64,000 nt of DNA, taken from Populus alba (lineage: Eukaryota; Streptophyta; Magnoliopsida; Malpighiales; Salicaceae). Below, in pieces: positions 11,036 through 22,204 of the stretch. The notes beneath the pieces are model-generated. The model saw only the letters and a list, made by a program, of their open reading frames with translations, ran no database searches and was not told where the DNA came from. The position numbers and the translations under genes are program-made. Within the stretch, counting starts at the first letter, position 1, and each line of letters opens with the position of its first letter. The stretch lies in assembly GCF_005239225.2 (NCBI RefSeq), contig NC_133295.1:1426001-1490000 (forward strand), read 5' to 3'.

Positions 11036-11500
11036 TTCTGGGTAGGTCACCCATTACAACGCGATTAATTCTCCATGTTTTTTTTACCTGGGTAGGTCAC
11101 CCATTACAATAAGGCCATTCTTCCACTTGGGTAGGTCACCCATTACAATGAGACCACTCTTTCCTTTTTCTCTGGGTAGGTCACCCATTACAATGAGATC
11201 GTACTTCACATTGTTTCCATCTAGGAAGGTCACCCATCATAATGAGACCATTTTTCATATTTTTTTCATCTGGGTAGGTCACCCATTACAATGAGACCGC
11301 ACTTCACATTGTTTCCATTTGGGTAGGTCACCCATCATAATGAGACCGTTTTTCACATTCTTTCCATCTAGGTAGGTCACCCATTACAATGAGACCGCAC
11401 TTCACATTCTTTCCACCTGGGTAGGTCACCCATCATAATAAGACCGTTTTTCACATTCTTTCCACCTAGGTAGGTCACCCACTACAATAGACTACTTTTT
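11036..11500 (+). repeat. Minisatellite B in Tat-like element 1
   Basis: About ten units built on GGGTAGGTCACCCATTACAA followed by TGAGACC and a T-rich spacer, with spacing of about 40-60 bp. Some units alternate CATTACAAT with CATCATAAT, which suggests a two-unit higher-order period. Only two such units are present in the element at 50811-58638 (near 52680-52750). Confidence 0.85.
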
Positions 11501-11514
11501 ACACATTTTTTGAT

Positions 11515-12365
11515 TTTGGTTTAATGAGGTCGCCAGATGGGATCTCATGTAGCTTTGGTTAAAGGAAATCACCAGATAGGATTTCAGGTTGACCGAGCTG
11601 CATATATTTTTTGGTTTTGGTTTAATGAGGTCGCTAGATAGGATCTCATGTAGCTTTGGTTAAAGGGAATCGCCAGATGGGATTTTAGGTTGACCGAGCT
11701 GCATACATTTTTTTTAGTTCCAGTTGAATGAGGTTGCCAGATGGGATCTCAAGTGGCTTTGGTTAAAGGGAATCGCCAAATGGAATTTCAGGTTGACTGA
11801 GCTGCACATATTTTTTTGGTTTTGGTTTAATGAGGTCGCCAGATGGGATCTCATGTAGCTTTGGTTAAAGGAAATCGCCAGATGGGATTTCAGGTTGACC
11901 GAGCTGCACACATTTTTTGGTTTTGGTTTAATAAGGTCGTCAGATAGGATCTTATGTAGCTTTGGTTAAAGGGAATCGCTAGATGGAATTTCAGGTTGAC
12001 CGAGCTGCACATATTTTTTTAGTTCCAGTTGAATCATGAGGTTGCTAGATGGGATCTCAAGTGGCTTTGGTTAAAGGGAATCGCCAGATGGGATTTCAAG
12101 TTGACCGAGACACATATATTTTTTTAGTTCTAGTTGAATGAGTTCGCCAAATGGGATCTCAGGTGGTTTTGGTTAAAGGGAATCGCCAGATGGGATTTCA
12201 GGTTGACCAAGCTGCACATATTTTTTTGTTCTAGTTGAATAAGGTCGCTAGATGGGATCTCATGTAGCATTGGTTAAAGGGAATCTCCATATGAGATTTT
12301 AGGTTGACGAGTTACACACATTCTTTGGTTTTGGTTACAGGAGGTCGCCAGATAGGATCTCAGGT
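11515..12365 (+). repeat. Minisatellite C in Tat-like element 1
   Basis: About eight or nine units of roughly 100 bp. Each has TCGCCAGATGGGATCTCATG, then GGTTAAAGGGAATCGCCAGA and GGTTGACCGAGCTGCACA, and a T-rich linker. Each unit is itself a degenerate dimer of the CGCCAGATGGGAT motif. A single diverged unit is recognisable near 52545-52650 in the other element. Confidence 0.85.
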
Positions 12366-12880
12366 TTTTTTAAATAAAAAAAAACAGAGAGAAAGAAACA
12401 TAAAAAAAAAAAAAAAAAAGAGTAAGGTCTTTAGCTGAATGGATTCAACAAGTTAGGAAGACAAGAAGATATGTTTTTCTTTACAGAGCTTACTATGCAA
12501 AACATTGAGGAGTTTTACTTCGTAAGCATTGTAAAGAGGGGGCATTTGTTGCTACCCAATTTTTGACCAATATTTTGATAAATTTTCAGAAAAATCCAAA
12601 AATAGCAAAAAAATCCAAAATCCAAAAAATACATTTTTTTTATATATTTACATTGTTTTTAGTATTTTCATCGTCGTCTAAAAAGAATTTAAATTTTCAA
12701 AGGTCTTTCGAACGTGTTCAACTTTTCACGCGTCATTTTTAAAATTATTGATTTTCCTCATTGAGTCGATGTTGATATTGCTCGTTTTCAAAAAAATACA
12801 AAAACAAATTAAGAAAAATCAAATTTACAAAAAGAAAGAAGTTGAGGGACCAGGTTTGGAAACCTAGCAACATTTTTGCC

Positions 12881-12888
12881 TATAAATA
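12881..12888 (+). promoter_or_regulatory. TATA box of the Tat-like LTR 1
   Basis: TATAAATA in the context GCCTATAAATACTAG is the likely core promoter of the LTR. It places the RNA start near 12912, just before the purine-rich AGAGAGGGGGGG stretch. Confidence 0.6.
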
Positions 12889-12952
12889 CTAGTACTTAAC
12901 ACACAAAAAGAGAGGGGGGGCAATTTTGCACATTTAGAGGGGAACACAAACA

Positions 12953-12978
12953 AAAACCCTAACCCTAACCCTAACCCA
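12953..12978 (+). repeat. Short CCCTAA telomere-like array in an LTR
   Basis: Four consecutive CCCTAA hexamers (the last incomplete) follow an AAA. Plant telomeres use CCCTAAA, so this is not a plant telomere remnant. AAACCCTAA is also the plant telo-box element found near transcription starts, which fits the position about 40 bp after the predicted start. Confidence 0.6.
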
Positions 12979-14348
12979 TCTTTTTTCAAGCAAAGAAAAC
13001 AAGAAAACACTGCCCCCCCTCCCCCCCGCTTGAATTTTTTCTCCGACAGACCGGGCCAAAAAACCTCTTCAGCCGACCACAGCACCACCTTTCTCAGCGT
13101 TGCCCCTCTTCTCTCTCCCTGCCATTTCGGGTCTCCAGCATCTCCCCTGTATAAGCAGCAATAACCCACACCGCCTCTTCATCTTCCCCGATCTCCTCAC
13201 TTCACAAACCGAAAGAAACCCCCCTGTCAGCACCGAAGGCTTCCCCTCAGCGGCGTCTTCTTCCCCCTTCGATCTCCATCAACGCCGGCCTCCATTAAGA
13301 AACATAGCAGCAGCTGATCCCCTCCACCACCAGTTTGGGAGACGCCATCCTCACCTTCCTAGCAAGAGTCCCCTTCACGGGCTCCTCCCACTGAAGAGCC
13401 CAGCAGCGGCTGACAACAGCAGCACCAATAGACGTCGTCCCCTTCTTCATCCACCAGCTCTCATTTGCAGAGGAGAAGAAGAAGAAAAACATAACAAACT
13501 GATTTGTAGAGAGAATCAAATCCAAAACAGAGAAGAAGAGAAGAAGAAGCAAATCTGATCTGATCTGACAAAAAAGGAAAAAACCGAAAACTGTTTGTGT
13601 TTGTTGGGTTGCCTTGAGGTGGCTGGGAAATCCACCGCTGGTATGAGGGGGAAGAGAAGAAGGAGGTGATGCCGATCCACCAGCTTGCTGCTCTTTGCCG
13701 GTGACAACGCGTGGATCCGCACGTCGCCAGTGGTGGTGGTGCGTGAGGTCCATGCGCCGCCACTGTTTTCTGTGGCCCAGAAGTTTTCCAGCACTATTAC
13801 ACTGTTCCTGATTCTATTTGAGGGGTTGTTTTTTGTAACTTTTAAGTTTGTTTAATGTAATATTTGTTTATTTTTTAGCTTTTATAATTTGTACTTTGTA
13901 AATGTGGATGTAAAAGAAAAGGAAAAGAAAAAATATAGAAAAAGTGAAAGCGTGTGTTTGTATTTATTTTATGGATGTTTTTTTTATTATTATGATAAAA
14001 TTGCAAAGATTAAAGAAGAATTTAATATTTTGATTGCATCACGGTCAAGAATTATTAACTTATATATAAGTTGTATTTCTAATATCCGATGAAAAGATAA
14101 AATTTTAAAACTTCTTTAACACGTCAAAGCCACGAAGCAGCTTACCTCAGGTAGGGTGCGTTAGGGGTGTTAATACCTTCCCTAACCACAACCAATCCCT
14201 TACTCGCGAATCTCTGACAAGACCAGTATACCCGGGTTTCCTAGTAGCCCTCAATTAAATACTAGGTGGCGACTCCAACGAACCAATCAAAGCAACGCAA
14301 TAACAAAAACATCGCCAGTCGATGCCGCGCGGATTTTGACGTGCGACA

Positions 14349-17300
14349 TACATCACCCATCTTTTTCTCCTTTTTTGTTATATTTTAGTTGATAATTGAT
14401 GCACTTTGATTAATCTCAAGATATTAATAAATTAGAATTTTGTTTTATTGTGTTGTTTGATCAAATATCTATAATTTAAGAATATTATGCTTTCATAGTG
14501 GTATCATTGTCAACACTGATAATTGTATCACTTGTAATAGAAGAAGTCATGATGTAACATCCTCAAATTATAATATCATGAAATATCAAATATTTCTTTA
14601 CTAATGTCAAGTATTGAATAATATGTCTAAGATTATGAGATTTAAAAAAAAAAAAAAACAATTCGGCAGAGTTTCCTCTATTTTTGTTGGTACCAAGTTA
14701 TCAACAACACTTCTATTATTTGTCATTCCAACTTTCATCTTGATCCAATCATTCTGGATCACATCTCATTCATCAAACAATATCTCAATATTTATACTTA
14801 CAAATATATTCAAATCTCATAATATAAATTAATAAGTCAACATAAAAGTATTACTAAAACAATCCGAAAGATAAAAAAATTCTTCACTAAAAAGTAATAA
14901 ATGCTAACTAACTACGTATATGCATTTAGGCTACATGAATATAATATTAAGATTAAGAGTTATATTTTATTAAAACATCTAATGTATTCTACTACTACAT
15001 TGTTAAAAAAGGATTGTAATCCTTTTAAATAATGTAGAGTAAATTATTAGTAATAAAACATGATTATTGCTCTTGTTTTAGACCGTTTTATAAATTATGT
15101 CTTCCATTATCTTCAAATTCTAATTTGATTAGATTCATCCATGTCAATTTCTCTAAATACACCAGACCAATACGGGTTTTGCATCTTCATATCATCCAAA
15201 GACGAGACTTAATCTCGATTAATGCATTTAATTCTTCTAAAATACCAATCCACCATTTCTCACTCCTCCTTTTCCTCTTTTAATTCACTTTTTCTTCTAA
15301 AATCTCAATATTTTGTTTCTCTGTAATTGTAATCACTTTTATACAGTTTTCTATCAACGGGTCCCAAGAAGCACTTCTTTATCCTTGAGGTACTATTTGT
15401 TTTTTATGTTTAAAAAATATTTTTAAAAAAATTTTAAAAAATTTTATTTTTTTTGTTGCAAATTAATATATATTTTTTTTATGTTTTTAGATTATTTTTG
15501 ATGCGCTAATGTCAAAAAAAAAATTATTTTATTTTGATACATTTCGGACCAGAGCCTTTGCATAAATTTCTTTTTTATTTGAGTTAATTATAACTTAATC
15601 CTAGTAAGTCGTTTTGCAAACTATACATTAAATCTCTATAATTTTAATCGTATTTATGACATAATTATTCTCGATTATTTCTACTCTGATCAACACTTGT
15701 CAATTGACTATATAATTATTTTTAATATGATTAATTAATTTTCTTCATAATAAGAAACACCAATTAACTATGATGTAAATCAATACTGTGGTGTTCCCAT
15801 TCCTAGTCAATGAAGACTTTTGGATCATGAAAATATAGATATAATAGGCAAAGTCATTAGTGCTGCATTATTTTGCAGACATACAATCTGTGGTCTTGCT
15901 GAGTTTTGAGTCAAGAAAGCTAAGTCTACGAACTACTTTATTTTTTTATTCATTATCCCTCACTCAAATATTTCTCATTTCCATTATGTTTCCCTTGCAC
16001 TTTAATCCAACAATCTAATCATCGATCCTTCTCCTCAAATTTCTCCTCTTCAACTCAATTATGAGCTCATGAACAAAGTCTTTCGCTGCTCCAATTCAAA
16101 CGTCGAGGAAAAGGCTGTTTTTCTTTAATTCTTTTTGACCAAATTACAGCCGGTCATTATACGAAAACTAAAGTTCAATTATTGGAGATTTTTTGTTTCT
16201 TGACACATTAAAGTAAAGGGTAAAGTAACACGGCTAAAAAAATAATTAAAAAACTAGCCTCCACTCATTTTGAAATTACTTTTATATAAGGAATATTTGT
16301 TCATCATTTAATATTTTGTCAGAAAATATTTATCTTTTATTAATACTATAAAAATAAAATGTCTTTCAAGTCCATTAAAATAACAAGATTTAGAGGTTAT
16401 AAATACTCCCTGAACCATACAAATAAAGGGTTTACAATCTTTATTTTTTATTATATACATATTTTTTAATTATTTGTTTACATAATCTCATTGTTAAATT
16501 AGTTTTTATTTAAAATAGGTAAAGGAAAAATCAAAGTATATAAATTGAAAGATTGACAAGCAAGAAAAAGTGTTTTTTTTAAAACAATTATTATTGAATT
16601 AAGCGTGATCAAAATTTGCCAAATGAACTATTTAATTACGTACTTTTAATACTAAAAGGATTAGTTAATTTAAGAAAAAATTAGCGTGATAAATTTTTTG
16701 TCATGTTTCTCATTTATTTTTATATTATTTTTAATGTGATAATGTAAAAAAAATATAGTTAAATAAAACAAGCTACAAAGGAAGTTTGAATTAGCACACA
16801 GACTTGCTACACATTACTCACATAGACTTGATCTCAACAAAAATATTAATTTCAGAAATTAATTAATATTACCGTGTTTCCTACGCTCAGTACTCTTTTT
16901 TCGGTCGTAAAAAACGATATATAAGTGCAAAGTCACTAGTGCTTGGCGTAATTAGTGGGGGCATCATTTTGCACAATTTTGAGTCAACAAGGAAAGTTGA
17001 TAGGAACCTTACCTTCAGTAAATAGTGATTGCTATTTTTTTAGCATTCTTATTTTTTTTTTCTTACTGATATATTATATTAATTTTTTTCAACAATTTTT
17101 TTATTTGACGTTTTTTTGGAAAAAAAAATAACATAAGTGCAAAGTCATTAGTGCTTGGTGTAACTATTACTTTGCCTTGATGTCCTTAAATCATGTTTAG
17201 GGATATGTGGTTACGATTATTTTTTAAAATGATTTTTATTTTAAAATATATTAAAATAATATTTTTTTTATTTTTAAAAAAATAATTTTTAACATCAGCA

Positions 17301-17519
17301 CATTAAAATGACATGAAAACATTAAAAGAAATTAATTTGAAAACAAAATAAATTTAAATATTTTTAAAAAATACTTTTAAAAACAAGACCTTAATCTAGC
17401 AACAACTACTTAGGCGGCATGATTTTGCACAATTTTGTGTCAATAAGGAATACATATTGCTTTTTTGTTTTAATTTTTAAATCCTGAAAAAGGTATTATT
17501 CTTACTCAATTAATCATGG
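14349..17519. other. AT-rich intergenic stretch, no gene seen
   Basis: No gene is recognised. The block at 15180-15400 recurs at about 31960-32210 (ATTAATGCATTTAATTCTTC, CCAATCCACCATTTCTCACT), so it is part of a duplicated intergenic segment. Copies of a motif with GTGCAAAGTCA.TAGTGCTTGG occur near 16925 and 17140 and again upstream of the RLP genes. MITE-like AT-rich stretches lie at 15395-15545 and 17195-17395. Confidence 0.6.
17195..17395. repeat. MITE-like AT-rich repeat
   Basis: It contains TTTAAAATATATTAAAATAA, T-rich and A-rich arms, and ACATCAGCACATTAAAATGA. Related sequence recurs at 15395-15545, 18815-18880, 19500-19640, 33775-33960, 36560-36680 and 37535-37690. The type resembles the abundant non-autonomous elements of Populus genomes as I remember them. 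I could not define clean terminal repeats or target duplications. Confidence 0.45.
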
Positions 17520-18840
17520 TTCGACCTAGTGCGTAGTTTTGCAAACTATACATTTAATCTCTATAATTTTAATTGTATTTATGACTTAATTAATTATTAT
17601 TTGCATTATGATCAACACTCGTCAAGTGAGTGGATTTAGCCCATGTTATGATTGAACCGTCAATACCAAACTTTAGATTTTCTATATTTTGATGGAGGTT
17701 ACATGACATTACGTAATATTTTGCAAACTATACAATTAATATTATTTTAAAAAACATGACATGGCATATGATCCACTTAAAAATATTTCTTACAATGTAG
17801 AGAAATCTAATGAAAGATAAAATAAATTGTAAGGAAAACCAAACTTCAGATGCAATGAAACCAAGAAAAACCAGGCATAGAGGGGTAGAAGTCTCCAAGA
17901 ACAGTTGTTATAATTAGAGCACAAATTGCACGCACGTAGACTTGCTGGAAAAATGACAATTTTGGAAATTAAAATTGCCGTGTTTCCACATTCTTGCATA
18001 GTCAACAAAGGGACCTAATTGTATGGAAATATTTGCATTTGATCAATAATTCAACCTGCAGTTCCATATTGAATAATTGTATGGTTGCGAAGACTTAGAG
18101 GTCAAGGAGGAAAAGGACAGAGCAGATGAAGATTGGTTTTCCCTTGTTGATGCTGGAAAAGAAAATCTTTTAGTACGCAAGAACCTTGAAACTCCAATCT
18201 TGAGGGCTCTGTTTTCCGGTAATGGTTCAGTAATGTTATTCCTAAACTTTCACTAAATATTTTCTTTAATTTCCGATACGCTGCTCTGAAATTCATTCAA
18301 GTCTAACTTGGAAAATAATAGATATACTATATTTCTGGCACCATTAATATTTTATAATAGATATTTATTTTTTTATTATTATTATATAATAAACATTTGT
18401 TTCTCATTTAATATTGGGTAAGAAATATTTTATTTTTTATTATTGCTATAAAAAAAAAAATGACTCTGCAGACCCTCCACTTCAACAAAATACTCGTTTA
18501 TAATTTTCATCATTTACTGCATATATATTTTTTAATTATTTGTTTACATAATCTAATAGTTAAATTATTTTTTATTTAAAATAGAAAAAGGAAAAAGAAA
18601 AAAAGAAAAAAATCAAAGCATATAAATTGAAAGATTGATATAAAAAGAAAAGTATTTTAAAAAAATATTACTGAAATAAGCATGATTAAAATTGGTCAAA
18701 TAACTTTTTAATTACTAAAAGGATTAGTTAATTAAAGAAAAAATAGCAACCCCTAAAACACTATTTAATCCTTTTAGAAAATTAATATTGTTGTGTTTTT
18801 ATTCTTAAAGTATGCTGGTACGGTAAAAATATTTTTTAAA
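17520..18840. repeat. Duplicated intergenic block A, copy 1
   Basis: It matches 32262-33790 in the same orientation over about 1.3-1.5 kb with small indels. Examples are AACATGACATGGCATATGAT, CCAGGCATAGAGGGGTAGAA and GTTCCATATTGAATAATTGT. Copy 2 has extra bases, including about 40 near 32780. No intact ORF is shared, so the block looks like duplicated non-coding flank of the RLP cluster. Confidence 0.75.
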
Positions 18841-18989
18841 ATATTTTTTTATTTAAAAATATATTAAAATAAAATTGCACAATATCCATACATCCAAGTT
18901 TGGATCGACGACTTGGAGGCAACGGACAGATCACAAAATAAAGTGTCGACGACCAATCCCACAGCATCTAATTGAGTGGGTTGACTGTT

Positions 18990-19268
18990 CAACAAAGCTA
19001 TTGCCAGAACGTACGTGTTGACTGTAGACTGGAGTGAAGTGGACATAAGAAGGTGAGGATGACTCTTTAACTCTGCAGCAAGGCCCCTTGCTTAAACTGT
19101 GAGTAAACTACGATCGTAAATTATTAAGAAGTTTTCTTCCGATTTTGTGGCATGAATTTCTTGGAAATTATATTTTAGTGATAATTATAGCAATCTTCGC
19201 ATAAATCTTATTGCTAAATACAATTAGGAAAAACATCTCTGAACATTCAAATTAAGCTGTCACGATTT
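18990..19268 (+). repeat. RLP-flank module R1, copy 1
   Basis: The module runs from CAAAGCTATTGCCAGAACG through GACATAAGAAGGTGAGGATG, CTACGATCGTAAATTATTAA and TTTTCTTCC to CAAATTAAGCTGTCACGATT. At least six near-complete copies exist in the window, and partial ones lie near 21768, 28816, 36240 and 42405. Confidence 0.75.
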
Positions 19269-19992
19269 ATAATTTTTTTTTATCTTACTATTAAAATTTC
19301 ACAATTAACTACCTTATTTATTAGAACTATGGTTCCTAAATAGGTTTTGGTGCTTAAAACTCTGCATGTCCACATGCTGGAAAAGTAAAGACCCGATGAA
19401 GATTGGTTGATGCTGAGAAAGAAACTCCAATCTTCTTAATTTGTCTGTTTAATTTCCAGTAGTAATTCCATTGCAATATATTCACTGAACGAATTTATCG
19501 GTTACTTAATCTTGTTTTTTTTATCTAAAAAAATATTAAATTAATTTTTTTAAATGATTTTTTATAATAATGATGTGTTAATGTAAAAAATATATATATT
19601 ATTTTAATATATTTATAATAAAAAAATATTTTAAAAAAATACACTCATCATTCACATGACCAACCAAGTAGACAGGAAAAGTTGATAGGAACTTTTGCAT
19701 AATTAAAAAAGACTTTTTGGGTCGTGAAAAACAATATATACGTGTGCAAAGTCATTAGTGCTCCATTGCTTGGCGTAATTATTACTCTGCCTTGGTTTCC
19801 ATCCAAGTTCCGATCGAAGACTTGGAGGTAAAGGACAGAACAAATGAAGAGTGGTTCTCCCTTGTTGATGCTGAGATAAAGAGAAAGACCTTTTAGGACG
19901 ACCAATCCCACAACATCTAACTGAGTGCAAGAAACTTCAAACTCCATTAATTCTCCATTGTTTGTCTGTTCTTTTCTAGCAACTGTTCAATA

Positions 19993-20258
19993 TAAAGCTA
20001 TTGCCAAAACGTGTTGACTGGAGACTGGATTGAAGTGGACATAAGAAGGTGAGGATGGCTCTTTAACTCTGCATGCCCACTTGCTTAAGCTGTGAGTAAA
20101 CTACGATCGTAAATTATTAAGTTTTCTTCCGATTTTGTGGCTTGAATTTCTTGGAAATTATATTTTAGTGCAAATTATAGCAATCTTCGCATAAATCTTA
20201 TTGCTAAATACAATTTGGAAAAACATCTCTGAACATTCAAATTAAGCTGTCACGATTT
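19993..20258 (+). repeat. RLP-flank module R1, copy 2
   Basis: Near-complete copy of the module described at 18990. It forms the left part of block B upstream of the broken RLP gene and matches 40908-41180 closely. Confidence 0.75.
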
Positions 20259-22125
20259 TTAATTTTTTTTATCTTACTATAAAAATTTCACAATTAACTA
20301 CCTTATTTATTATAATTAGCACTTGTGTTAGTGAATTAAGGGACTTCTTCTCGTGTGGAAATATTCGCTGAATGAATTTATTGGTTACTTAATCTTGTTG
20401 TACAGCTGCGGATTGGACATAAGAAGGTGAAGATGACTTTGTTTATCATTTATTTTTTCAATTATGTATACATAATCCCATAGTTTAAATTATTTATTAT
20501 TTAGAATAGAAAAAAGGAAAAATCAAAGTATATTAATTCAAGGAGTGATAAGCAAGAAAAGTGTTTTTAAAAAAAAACAAAATATTACTAATCAAGATTT
20601 GTCAAATAACTATTTAGTTATTTTAAAACTAAAAGGATTAATTAATTTAAGAAATATTAGCAACCTCTAAAACACTATTTAATCTATTTAGAAAATTAAT
20701 ATTAGTTTTTTTAATATTTTTTATGATTTTAATAAATTAATATTAAAAAATTAAAAATAAATTTTAAAGATCATCACATTAATATATTTTTAATTAAAAA
20801 ACATCGCTTTACATTATCAGGCGCGCACTCATTAGTTGCCCCCATTGCTTTGCGTAATTATTACTTTGCCAATAAACAATTTAGTTTGCGCAATTTGAAG
20901 TCAATTTGATAGAACCTTACATATTTCAATGGGTTTTACTCTTACGAGAGAGAGAATATTTGAGATTTGAGATTTGCTATAGTTCGGATGCTAGTATGGT
21001 GAGTTGGTGCACTTGATGCTTGTAACCCTCTTGATTACTTCTGAATTGATCATCCAACTACGGTTGGCTTGACCTAAAAGTTAATCGGACAGTCCTGATG
21101 GACATATATTAGCTTCAGTGTGATACAGTGAACTGGATTTTTGGTACATCTAGTGACATGGTAAAATAAAATTGAAGTGTATATTTTTAAAAAACTTGAG
21201 ATAGATTTGGGTTTTCATAGAATATGGTAAGTCATATCAGATTAGATCCAATCAAGGATCCAGAACTAAAATACTATTAGATACTAAAATACCAAAGTCT
21301 TTCTCTCCTTCGAATTTTCCATTAGTAGTTCTGCTTTCAACATAAAAAATAAAAAATAATAGAATAACATGCATATTAAACATATATTTAAATTTACAAT
21401 TGATATAAAATCAAAAAACCTATCATGCAAACTAATATTAAAATTAACTATGCTTAAATTAAAACAAGTATATAAATTGAAAGAATGACAAGCAAGAAAA
21501 TTATTTTTTAAAAAACAACATGTTACTAAATTAAGCATAGTTAGGAAATCAATATTAATTTTTTTTAAGTTTATTTTTTTTATTTTATCCATTAATATTT
21601 TTATTATTTTTTTGTATTTCTTCTTTGTGAAATTTTTCTATGGTTTTGAAAGTGACAAAGATTAACTCACACTTTTTTATTTCGATCTTCATTGAATCTT
21701 ACTTTTAAAAATAATTGTTTTAATTAAATTAAATTAATTACATGAGAGGAAGCAAATTTTATTCAAACAAGTTATTGCCAGAACGTGGACATAAGAAGGT
21801 TATTAAGAAGTTTTCATCCGATTTTGTGGCTTTGAATTTATTGGAAATTACATTTTAGTGGGCAAAGCAATATTCTCATAAATATCATTGCTAAATACAA
21901 TTTGGAAAAACATCTCTGAACAAAGTCATTGCTTTGCGTAATTAATACTTTGCCAAGTCAATAAGGAATCTTGTTTTAATATACTTTGCCGCGTTTCCAT
22001 TAATTAATTAATATTGCCGCGTTTCCAACACGCACTCACTCACTCTTGTACTTGAGATTTGATTTCGTCTTTACATGTTTTACACATCCTATGTCAGTCA
22101 GTATACAATCTAAGATTAGTTTGTC
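20040..22125. repeat. Duplicated block B, upstream part, copy 1
   Basis: This 2.1-kb stretch upstream of the broken RLP gene aligns by eye with 40950-42797 upstream of the intact RLP gene, and the match continues through the genes to about 25400 and 46090. Copy 1 has extra sequence near 21090-21280. No separate gene is seen here. The shared flank shows that the two RLP genes arose by duplication of a unit of at least 5 kb. Confidence 0.8.
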
Positions 22126-22133
22126 TATAAATA
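22126..22133 (+). promoter_or_regulatory. TATA box of the broken RLP gene
   Basis: TATAAATA in TTTGTCTATAAATACTACTA lies 79 bp before the ATG at 22205. An out-of-frame ATG at 22143 is only 10 bp after the box and so would lie upstream of the expected RNA start. The identical arrangement occurs at 42798. Confidence 0.65.
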
Positions 22134-22204
22134 CTACTAAGAATGTCTTTCTTCATTCCTCATCTCTCCCAAATATACTTTGAATCCTGCAAGGCCAGCC
22201 AAAC

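Larger units (their letters stand above)
9888..14348 (+). mobile_element. Right part of a non-coding Tat/Ogre-like LTR element, split by the Athila insertion
   Basis: The segment reads like the reverse complement of the element at 50811-58638 through the same landmarks. These are the stretch around 9900-10320, the minisatellite families, a polypurine tract (AAAGAGGGGGC, about 12533-12543) and an LTR starting TGTTG and ending GTGCGACA. No gag or pol similarity is visible. The left part, including the 5' LTR and primer-binding site, lies beyond the Athila element off window. The LTRs of the two elements are clearly diverged, so they are different families or old subfamilies sharing an internal plan. 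Confidence 0.8.
12547..14348 (+). repeat. 3' LTR of Tat-like element 1
   Basis: It starts TGTTGCTACCCAATTTT right after the polypurine tract and ends TTGACGTGCGACA, 1802 bp. It contains a TATA box at 12881, a short CCCTAA array, a GC-rich leader-like region (13000-13800) and, near the end, a conserved stretch with TACTAGGTGGCGACTCCAAC. That stretch recurs in the other two Tat-like LTRs. Both strands are open for 60-150 codons around 13100-13790, but none resembles a protein. Confidence 0.78.

Noticed and set aside
12953..12978. Interstitial telomere
   Set aside because: Only about four units, and hexamers instead of the plant heptamer.
13100..13794. Overlapping ORFs of 92-152 codons on both strands
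   Set aside because: They lie in the GC-rich leader of a Tat-like LTR; proline/serine-rich or low complexity, with no family motif.
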